Below the pieces are notes generated by a model that was not told the DNA's origin, searched no databases, and was given only the letters and a program-made list of their open reading frames with translations. From Bacillota bacterium (GTDB taxonomy: Bacteria; Bacillota; Clostridia; Oscillospirales; Ruminococcaceae), in the NCBI GenBank assembly GCA_023429685.1, contig JAEZDF010000041.1:1-29740 (forward strand): a DNA stretch of 29,740 bases. Direction: 5' to 3'. Shown one piece after another: positions 24,291 to 29,740 of the stretch (its first letter is position 1; each line of letters starts with the position of its first letter). The position numbers and the translations under genes were made by a program.

Positions 24291-25199
24291 CTATCTTCGG
24301 TGGGTATAGTCTGGGGTTATCTGTTGCGGGATTCGGTTGGTTTGAACATTTTCACAGTCCTCCACCAGAGCCAATACCTTACGATACGCCTTCTCCGCAT
24401 CATGGTACCCCTGAAGGTACAGGGTACGCAGGCGTTCTGGGTTGTGCTCAAATTTGTCGATTGCAAGGTAGCTAGGTCTAATGATGACCGCTCTGCCCTG
24501 CCGCTCGAGCTGTTCCGAACACACCACACTTTGATTATAATTGATATGGCGGTTGCAAAACGCCTCCACAAACCGCGGGTAATCCCAATATCTGCGCCCG
24601 CACAGACGGGTTAGGCTGCTCGCCTTCTTTTGGTACCCTTGTGGTCGGGTGAGCACGATAATATGTAGGTCGTTGCCGCTTTGCATCGAGAACCGAACGG
24701 GAATAGAGTCGGCAACACCGCCGTCAAGGTAGTGTTTGCCGCCGTACTCCACCGTTTCGGCAAAAAGCGGCAGCGAGCTAGATGCCCGCACATACACGGA
24801 ATCGGTGCGCATATCCCGCACAACGGGGTATTCCGCCTGCCCAGATTCAAGGCAGGTCACCACCGCGTGGCTATCGCAGTTCTCCTCCGCATAGGTATCA
24901 TAATCGAGCGGTAGCAGGGTTTCGGGTATGTCGTGGAACATAAAGTCCATTCCGAACACCCCTTTGCGGCGGAGTACGTTAAAGGGGTTTAGATACCGCT
25001 TGTCGCGGCAGAACCGAAAGTTTGTCTCAAAGCTTCTGCCCCGCTGGTGCGAGACATACGATATTGCGTTGCACGCCCCCGCCGAGGTTCCTACGATAAA
25101 CCGGAAAAACAGACCCTTCTCATCAAAATAATCCAGCACGCCCGCCGTGTACACGCCGCGCATGCCGCCGCCCTCCAAAACAAGACCGGCCTTTGCCAT
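24291..25199 (-). CDS. Patatin-like phospholipase
   Basis: The chosen start is the ATG at 25197-25199 (302 aa). The in-frame ATG at 25214 overlaps the GGAGGAAGAGG ribosome site. The patatin fold is clear: LVLEGGGMRG (oxyanion-hole glycines), IVGTSAG with nucleophile S39 in GxSxG, and YLDGGVADSIP with D159 completing the Ser-Asp dyad. It lacks a signal peptide and resembles the YjjU-type bacterial patatins of about 300 residues. Hydrolysis of acyl esters of phospholipids is the family activity; the physiological substrate is unknown. It follows the GH1 gene by 55 bases on the same strand and is closed by a terminator, so the two form an operon probably controlled by the TGTAAACG operator upstream of GH1. 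Confidence 0.92.
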   Translation of the reverse strand: MAKAGLVLEGGGMRGVYTAGVLDYFDEKGLFFRFIVGTSAGACNAISYVSHQRGRSFETNFRFCRDKRYLNPFNVLRRKGVFGMDFMFHDIPETLLPLDYDTYAEENCDSHAVVTCLESGQAEYPVVRDMRTDSVYVRASSSLPLFAETVEYGGKHYLDGGVADSIPVRFSMQSGNDLHIIVLTRPQGYQKKASSLTRLCGRRYWDYPRFVEAFCNRHINYNQSVVCSEQLERQGRAVIIRPSYLAIDKFEHNPERLRTLYLQGYHDAEKAYRKVLALVEDCENVQTNRIPQQITPDYTHRR

Positions 25200-25254
25200 T
25201 TCCTCTTCCTCCATGCCGTTGCCTTTAATATCGTAATCGTGTCCGTCAGCTATG

Positions 25255-26565
25255 CTAATTTGTAGTGCCTTTGCCCGCCACAGCTACCGCCTCGGGCAAA
25301 AACTCACCGCACATCTTTTCGGTAACCGCTTTGTTGCGAATGACTGCGGAATAGAATCGCCCGCTCTGGCGGATGGTGCGTTTTTGCGTTTCGTAATCCA
25401 CCTGTACAAGCCCAAACCGTGCGCTTTCTCCCTCTGCCCATTCAAAGTTATCCATCAGTGTCCAATGATAATACCGTTCTACCGGTGCATTGGTCTCGCT
25501 GAGCACCTTTAGGTGGTCGTAGATATAACGGGTGCGAAAGCGATCCTTGCCATCGCAGGTGCCGTTTTCGGTCACCCAAACAGGCAGCGAGTAGCGGGTA
25601 TAAAAGCGATTGCACAGAATACCCAGCCCTTCGGGGTACAGCTCCCACCCAAGGTCGTTTACCGGAACATCGGCAAGCGTGGTGTCACGAAAGCCGCGCG
25701 TCGCACTGCGGGTATAGTAGTTGATGCCGAAATAGTCGCAGTAGATGCCCTTTTTTCGCCCAAACAGTCCAAGCGGAAACGACCATTTTCCCCACACCAT
25801 CGCGTCGGTAACTGCCGCTTGAAACGCGCGGTCAAACAGCCTTGCAGCAAATCGGTCTATCAGGTTACCGCTTCGCGCCGGTACAAAAACGCGAAAGTTA
25901 TTCGCAAATCCCACCATGGTTTTTCCCGCAAATCCGGATGCCTTTCGAACCGAGTGGATGACCTCGTATGCCGCGATGTGTGCCCGCGCCATATTTTTCA
26001 TAATCTTAAGCGTCTTACTCAGGCTTGTTTCGCCCGGGGGCCACTCGCCAAACAGATACCCGTTTACGGCATATACATTCGGCTCGTTGATGGTGACATA
26101 CTCGCAGCACAGATCGCCGAGCTGCTCTACAACAAACCGCACATACCGTGTAAAGATACCGACACAGTCCTTATGGGCAAACCCGCCCATCTTCTCAAAC
26201 CACATGGGGTTAGAGAAATGGTGCAGCGTCACCAAAACGCGGATGCCGTTATCACGTAGCAGCCGCAGCTCGTTTTTGTAGTGCTCTATCTCATCCAGAT
26301 CAAATCGGTTCGGCTCGGGCATAATGCGCGAAAACTCGATGCCCATGCGGTAAACCTCTAGCCCCATCTCCTTCATTAGTGCGATGTCCTCTTGATAAAG
26401 ACGATAATGGTCATCTGCGCGCAGGCAGCTGGTGCCGTCCTTAATGTGACCCCTTTCACACCAATCATACCAGTTGTGGCTGGTGTCTCCACCCTCAATC
26501 TGAGTAGCGGCGGTGGCACAACCAAGCAGAAGGTCTTTTGGAAGCGTAAACGGCTTAGGCATCAT
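25255..26565 (-). CDS. GH1 family glycosidase (beta-glucosidase / 6-phospho-beta-glucosidase type)
   Basis: The frame opens at 26718, but AAGGGAG precedes the ATGATG at 26565-26560, giving a 437-residue protein that starts MMPKPFTLPKD. GH1 landmarks are intact: the N-terminal FTLPKDLLLGCATAATQIEGG, YRMGIEFSRI, TLHHFSNPMWF, TINEPN with acid/base E161, and WVTENGT with nucleophile E333, then WTLMDNFEWAEG near the end. It acts by retention on beta-glycosides in the cytosol. Phosphorylated versus free substrate was not resolved, and no PTS genes are adjacent. It is the first gene of an operon with the patatin. An operator of the same type as at GH3 lies 20 bases upstream, next to the ribosome site. 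Confidence 0.94.
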   Translation of the reverse strand: MMPKPFTLPKDLLLGCATAATQIEGGDTSHNWYDWCERGHIKDGTSCLRADDHYRLYQEDIALMKEMGLEVYRMGIEFSRIMPEPNRFDLDEIEHYKNELRLLRDNGIRVLVTLHHFSNPMWFEKMGGFAHKDCVGIFTRYVRFVVEQLGDLCCEYVTINEPNVYAVNGYLFGEWPPGETSLSKTLKIMKNMARAHIAAYEVIHSVRKASGFAGKTMVGFANNFRVFVPARSGNLIDRFAARLFDRAFQAAVTDAMVWGKWSFPLGLFGRKKGIYCDYFGINYYTRSATRGFRDTTLADVPVNDLGWELYPEGLGILCNRFYTRYSLPVWVTENGTCDGKDRFRTRYIYDHLKVLSETNAPVERYYHWTLMDNFEWAEGESARFGLVQVDYETQKRTIRQSGRFYSAVIRNKAVTEKMCGEFLPEAVAVAGKGTTN

Positions 26566-26583
26566 GTTTTCTCCCTTCTCTTC

Positions 26584-26612
26584 TTGTAAACGGTTATCAC
26601 TTTGGTTTGCAA
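26584..26612 (-). promoter_or_regulatory. Candidate promoter of the GH1 operon
   Basis: On the minus strand TTGCAA (26612-26607), a 17-base spacer and TTACAA (26589-26584) form a weak promoter. Its -10 lies inside the operator, so repression by occlusion would be direct. Confidence 0.45.
26585..26598 (-). promoter_or_regulatory. LacI-family/cre-like operator upstream of GH1
   Basis: TGTAAACGGTTATC shares TGTAAACG with the two GH3 operators and has the same orientation relative to its gene. It ends 20 bases before the ATG. Confidence 0.7.
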
Positions 26613-26623
26613 GTATTTGGAGT

Positions 26624-27124
26624 TTAGTACAGATAGGGCAAGATTGCCGCGTAGTGCTGTAACAGCGCTTCGTCCGAATAGCGGCGGTTTGCGGGGCTGG
26701 TTGATGGCAGGCAGGCAACCGGGATTCCCTTTATTGGCTCACACAAGCGGATATAAAGCTGCTCCGCCTTTTTGCCCGTGAAAAAGACCGCCCGAATCGG
26801 CGCGTTGTGAAGTATGCTGCGCAGGTCGTTGGTCTTTGGGTTTTTAATACTAGAGTCGCTTGCTCCTACAATGTCACAGGATGCAAGCACATCCCACAGT
26901 GCGATGTGGCGAGAAAGAATCAGGGACTTCTTTTGCTCGGGCGTTTGCGGGGTTTTCTCCCCAAGCAGTGTGGCGATTACCCTCCAAAACCGATTTTGGG
27001 GGTGCGAATAATAAAAGCCGTTTTCGCGCGAGAGTGGCGACGGCATAGTGCCGAGCAGCAGCACACGGGAGCTCAGGTCATAGACAGGCTCAAAGACGTG
27101 TGTCACCTGAATAGTCTTACTCAA
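26624..27124 (-). CDS. DNA-deoxyinosine (hypoxanthine-DNA) glycosylase, UDG superfamily
   Basis: The most convincing start is TTG at 27124-27122 (166 aa), with GGAGGG eight bases upstream. This TTG overlaps the TGA stop of the preceding gene as TTGA. An ATG at 27151 opens the frame but lacks a ribosome site. The protein has THVFEPVYDLSSRVLLLGTMPSPLSRENGFYY followed by HPQNRFWRV, and LPSTSPAN near the end. These are the two active-site regions of the family-6 UDG-superfamily deoxyinosine glycosylases. It excises hypoxanthine arising from adenine deamination, starting base-excision repair. It is translationally coupled to the DUF5680 gene, an association without an obvious functional link. Confidence 0.88.
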   Translation of the reverse strand: MSKTIQVTHVFEPVYDLSSRVLLLGTMPSPLSRENGFYYSHPQNRFWRVIATLLGEKTPQTPEQKKSLILSRHIALWDVLASCDIVGASDSSIKNPKTNDLRSILHNAPIRAVFFTGKKAEQLYIRLCEPIKGIPVACLPSTSPANRRYSDEALLQHYAAILPYLY

Positions 27125-27561
27125 AGGATATGCCCTCCATGAAATAGGCATTCGTAAACAACAACCGCGTCCTTTGCAATCGTTTCTTGGCCGACAAACC
27201 AGTCGGTGCTGCCCTGCACTTCACAGCGGTATTCGTAACCGCCGCTGCAGTGAGTGGGCGGACCGCGAAACGGCATATTAGGCGGCACAAGAAGCAGGCA
27301 TTCCTTTAAAAAATCGCCAGAAAAGCCGTCACCTATTACCCTGCCCGAATAGTTCATAGCCCATATCGGTACACCGTCCCGCCACAACGCCTCTTCCCCC
27401 GCAAAGCACCTAGTGCCAATATACGTGTCTATATAGCTCAGATTCCCTTCGCAATACGTAAGGTCGTGTGAAGCGGGACGTGAAGGCGCGGATGGTGCAC
27501 CCTCTCCCGCATAGGTAGCGCGTTTGGCGCGAATAAGAAATTCAATCAGCGCTTGTTCCAT
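27121..27561 (-). CDS. DUF5680 domain protein
   Basis: This 146-residue protein has the DUF5680 pattern over its full length: LIEFLIRAKRATYAGEG, SRPASHDLTY, YIDTYIG, CFAGEEALW, PIWAMNYSGRV, GDFLKECLLLVP and a C-terminal VYECLFHGG. The function of this family is unknown; members often carry an added N-terminal helix-turn-helix, which is absent here. The ribosome site is weak and distant (AAAGGGA about 12 bases before the ATG at 27561). Its stop TGA overlaps the TTG start of the deoxyinosine glycosylase, so the two are co-translated. Confidence 0.88.
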   Translation of the reverse strand: MEQALIEFLIRAKRATYAGEGAPSAPSRPASHDLTYCEGNLSYIDTYIGTRCFAGEEALWRDGVPIWAMNYSGRVIGDGFSGDFLKECLLLVPPNMPFRGPPTHCSGGYEYRCEVQGSTDWFVGQETIAKDAVVVYECLFHGGHIL

Positions 27562-27614
27562 ATCTGTAGCACATCCCTTTCCGCTGCGTTTTCATCTACC
27601 AGTGACTTAACATG

Positions 27615-27644
27615 AATTGTTATCATACCAGAATAATTGTTATC
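27615..27644 (-). repeat. Direct repeat upstream of the DUF5680 gene
   Basis: AATTGTTATC occurs at 27615-27624 and 27635-27644, 20 bases apart (about two helical turns), across the stop codon of the diguanylate cyclase gene and 54-83 bases upstream of the DUF5680 ATG. It could be a regulator site, but it may be chance in AT-rich DNA. Confidence 0.35.
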
Positions 27645-28740
27645 GACTGGGCACCACACAGTTTTTCCCCCTGCGCTTACCCGCATACATCAGCATATCT
27701 GCCTGTTCAACGAGTTCCGTCACCGTGGCACCCTCCCAGCTTTGGGTAATGCCCATCGTCATGGTGATGGCAAGGATGCGTCCACAGTACACAAACGGCG
27801 TGGTTTCCACCGCTCGGCGCAGCCCGTTTACAATCTCTTTTGCATGAGCAAGGCTTGTGTTTTCAAGTAATACCAAAAACTCTTCCCCTCCCCATCGACA
27901 CACGATATCGTCATCACCGAGGTATTCGGTAATGGTCTCTGCAATCATTTTCAGCGCAAAATCGCCGCTTGCATGCCCATAGGTATCGTTAATATACTTA
28001 AAATCGTCGATGTCGCACATAACCACACACAACGGCTCTCCCGTCTGCTGACTCTGCTTCAGCGATGCTTCCAGCAGTTGCAGCATACTGCGGCGATTGG
28101 GCAGGTTGGTAAGGGAGTCGGTATCGGCAAGGTGCTGAAGGTAGCTTGCCTTTTCCTGCAAAACCATAACCGCAACATCGCCATTCTCCTCATCAACGAC
28201 CGCGTTTCCCCGAACGCCCGCAACAAGCACGGCAAGGTTAGTAACAAACAGCAGGTTTCGCTGCCACGCCGCTAAAAGTTCAGAAAACGGCGGCGCATAG
28301 TTCATTACAAACAGACCCACGATAAACAGCAAAAAAACCTCTGCCCCTCGCATAATACTCGGGGTGATTTTATTGCGGTACATAAGGTGACGTTCCAGCA
28401 GCAGCAGGCACAATAACACAAACTCAAAGCCACTGGTCCAGCCAAAGGCAAGCGTACCAACAGCAAAGGTAAGAAACACCCCAGAATGAAGCACAAAAAG
28501 AACGACGGTAAACGCCCTTTTGCGCACCGCAAACAAAAGAAGCAAAAAAGCGGCAATGTTGACGCCCTCAAAAATACACAGTGCATACAGACGGGAATGT
28601 ATAAAAATAACCAGGTAAATGCCATGAACAATGGCGCACAGCAAAACAATCCGTCCATACAGTCCTTCGATAGACAGCTTGCCAAGATACATTCCTACTG
28701 TTTTTTTTACTCCTCGCTCAGCCAAACAGACACACCGCAC
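27640..28740 (-). CDS. Membrane-bound diguanylate cyclase (GGDEF)
   Basis: Up to 366 residues. About six membrane segments (roughly 31-48, 51-70, 77-97, 105-116, 133-147, 162-176) are followed by a GGDEF domain (~200-366) with DSLTNLPNRR, CDIDDFKYINDTYGH and RWGGEEF (284-288). The active-site GGEEF is intact, so it should make cyclic di-GMP from two GTP. The primary inhibitory I-site (RxxD nine residues before GGEEF) has Gly instead of Arg (G275...D278), so product inhibition through it is unlikely. The start is uncertain: GTG at 28740 with GGATGGG very close, or ATG at 28692 with GAGGAG 17 bases upstream. No c-di-GMP target is visible, but the polysaccharide synthase and adhesins elsewhere in the window are typical outputs of this messenger. 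Confidence 0.9.
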   Translation of the reverse strand: MRCVCLAERGVKKTVGMYLGKLSIEGLYGRIVLLCAIVHGIYLVIFIHSRLYALCIFEGVNIAAFLLLLFAVRKRAFTVVLFVLHSGVFLTFAVGTLAFGWTSGFEFVLLCLLLLERHLMYRNKITPSIMRGAEVFLLFIVGLFVMNYAPPFSELLAAWQRNLLFVTNLAVLVAGVRGNAVVDEENGDVAVMVLQEKASYLQHLADTDSLTNLPNRRSMLQLLEASLKQSQQTGEPLCVVMCDIDDFKYINDTYGHASGDFALKMIAETITEYLGDDDIVCRWGGEEFLVLLENTSLAHAKEIVNGLRRAVETTPFVYCGRILAITMTMGITQSWEGATVTELVEQADMLMYAGKRRGKNCVVPSR

Positions 28741-28798
28741 TTCCCATCCGTTTTATGCAAGCCCGAAAGCCCAAACTATCTCCCACAACAATGTACTA

Positions 28799-28827
28799 AT
28801 CGTAACATTATTTGGATTTATTTTCAA
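28799..28827 (-). promoter_or_regulatory. Predicted promoter of the diguanylate cyclase gene
   Basis: On the minus strand TTGAAA (28827-28822), a 17-base spacer and TACGAT (28804-28799) make a reasonable sigma-A promoter, with a start near 28792, about 50 bases before the GTG at 28740. Confidence 0.55.
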
Positions 28828-28958
28828 GTATTTGCGCGCAATACCTACAACATATTACTTACTAATCATGATTTAACCACTATTAATCGACTTATTGTTC
28901 TGCTTATTAAAAGTTACAAAACATTAAAATGTCATTTACAATTAACCGCATTATTCGT

Positions 28959-28987
28959 TTGACAAAGGTTAGGGGGGATAGTACAAT
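28959..28987 (+). promoter_or_regulatory. Sigma-A promoter of secA
   Basis: TTGACA (28959-28964), a 17-base spacer containing GGGGGG, and TACAAT (28982-28987). Transcription from about 28994 gives a ~158-base untranslated leader. Confidence 0.8.
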
Positions 28988-29037
28988 TAACGTTGGTTGA
29001 CATGTTTTGTATTTCAAAAGGCAATGATGGCCATAGC

Positions 29038-29066
29038 GGCACTTCCCCTGTTCTAGGGGGAATGCC
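29038..29066 (+). other. Hairpin in the secA leader
   Basis: GGCA-C-TTCCCC pairs with GGGGAATGCC (ten pairs with one bulged C) around the loop TGTTCTA, followed by CCCCTTATTTTAT. It could act as an attenuator or an mRNA-stability element ahead of secA; the tail is only moderately T-rich. Confidence 0.45.
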
Positions 29067-29151
29067 CCTTATTTTATAAACGCCACTTTTTTATTATCTT
29101 GTTGTGTTGCGTACAATTGCCGCATGTAGCGGCGGAACGGAGCTAATCGAT

Positions 29152-29740
29152 ATGGGTTTAATTTCTAAGATTTTTGGCAGCTACAGTGCACGTGAGATTA
29201 AGCGTGTGGAGCACCAAAAAGAGGCGGTGCTCGCCCTTGAGGAGCACTACCGCGCGATGTCCGATTCTGAATTGAAGGCACAGACCGTGCTTTTGCGCGA
29301 GCGTCTTGCGGGCGGCGAGTCGCTTGACGACCTGCTTCCCGATGCGTTTGCCGTCTGCCGCGAGGCGGGTGACCGGGTGCTTGGTCTGCGCGCCTTCCCC
29401 GTGCAGGTACTGGGCGGAATCATCCTGCATCAAGGACGCATTGCCGAGATGAAAACCGGTGAAGGCAAAACGCTTGTTGCCTCGCTGCCCGCTTATCTGA
29501 ATGCACTTGAGGGCAAAGGTGTTCACATCGTAACGGTAAACGACTACCTTGCGCGTTACGCCGCGGAGCTCATTGGCAAGGTGTATCACTTTTTGGGGCT
29601 TTCGGTGGGACTTATTGTGCATGGTCTGACCGAGGAGGAACGCCGCACTGCCTATGCCTGCGACATCACATACGGAACCAACAACGAGTTCGGCTTTGAC
29701 TACCTGCGTGACAACATGGTGATATACAAGGAAAAGCGCG
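29152..29740 (+). CDS. secA: Preprotein translocase ATPase SecA, N-terminal part (3' end beyond window)
   Basis: The start is the ATG at 29152 behind GGAG at nine bases. The frame runs open to the window end, so about 196 of an expected 800-900 residues are seen. The visible part is the start of nucleotide-binding domain 1: MGLISKIFGSYS, an N-terminal helical segment, LGGIILHQGRIAEMKTGEGKT with the Walker A GEGKT, GVHIVTVNDYLA, and the near-invariant DITYGTNNEFGFDYLRDNM. SecA drives export of signal-peptide proteins through SecYEG by ATP hydrolysis, including such substrates as the giant surface proteins in this window. Family members usually have VNDYLAKRD/RRD; here LARYAAE replaces it, a minor deviation. 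No other sec gene is adjacent. Confidence 0.97.
   Translation, partial: MGLISKIFGSYSAREIKRVEHQKEAVLALEEHYRAMSDSELKAQTVLLRERLAGGESLDDLLPDAFAVCREAGDRVLGLRAFPVQVLGGIILHQGRIAEMKTGEGKTLVASLPAYLNALEGKGVHIVTVNDYLARYAAELIGKVYHFLGLSVGLIVHGLTEEERRTAYACDITYGTNNEFGFDYLRDNMVIYKEKR

Larger units (their letters stand above)
28741..29151. other. Divergent intergenic region, diguanylate cyclase (-) and secA (+)
   Basis: This 411-base AT-rich stretch holds a minus-strand promoter (28799-28827), the secA promoter (28959-28987), a leader hairpin (29038-29066) and the secA ribosome site. No gene was seen. Confidence 0.65.

Noticed and set aside
25513..26259. 248-codon plus-strand ORF opposite the GH1 gene
   Set aside because: The minus-strand GH1 frame has complete catalytic motifs here, so the plus frame is a shadow.
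29158..29622. 154-codon minus-strand ORF at the right edge
   Set aside because: It lies opposite the clearly recognisable SecA N-terminus.

Overview
The window looks like a chromosomal segment of a mid-GC anaerobic Firmicute of class Clostridia, possibly Oscillospirales. That placement is inferred from AGGAGG-type ribosome sites, sigma-A promoters (TTGACA-17-TATAAT), Gram-positive surface-protein domains and protein family resemblance. Nothing in the window fixes the genus. No phage, transposase, CRISPR array or rRNA was seen.

Layout. The left edge holds the 3' end of a BtpA/SgcQ-like TIM-barrel gene (+) closed by a perfect-palindrome terminator. A minus-strand surface block fills about 0.66-12.9 kb. 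Reading in the direction of transcription it contains a GH16 glycanase, a family-2 polysaccharide synthase overlapping a CE4 deacetylase, a small lipoprotein and a 2,616-residue secreted adhesin-like protein. A plus-strand islet at 13.1-13.9 kb carries tRNA-Pro(CGG), with a consensus promoter and strong terminator, and an AT-rich GNAT acetyltransferase. A second giant surface protein of about 1,606 residues (DUF11-like repeats plus an SdrD_B-like domain) follows on the minus strand at 14.0-18.8 kb.

The right third is metabolic and stress-related. It holds an alpha/beta hydrolase (+), a GH3 glycosidase (-), a dps-ahpC operon (-) with a Fur/PerR-type palindrome over a consensus promoter, a GH1-patatin operon (-), and a DUF5680-deoxyinosine-glycosylase pair (-) with a TTG/TGA start-stop overlap. 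A membrane diguanylate cyclase (-) comes next, and the 5' part of secA (+) runs off the window.

How the genes may work together. The GT2/CE4/GH16 block and the two giant proteins look like a cell-surface or matrix locus: polymer synthesis, deacetylation, trimming, and two large adhesins. GH3 and GH1 share a TGTAAACG operator motif, so one LacI-family regulator outside the window may control both. dps and ahpC form a peroxide/iron defence unit. The most unusual signal is a shared C-terminal motif, P-x-IPETGG-x(1,2)-IP-x-G, in the two otherwise dissimilar giant proteins. One lacks the usual sortase hydrophobic segment and the other has only a short one, so the surface-attachment mode is worth testing.
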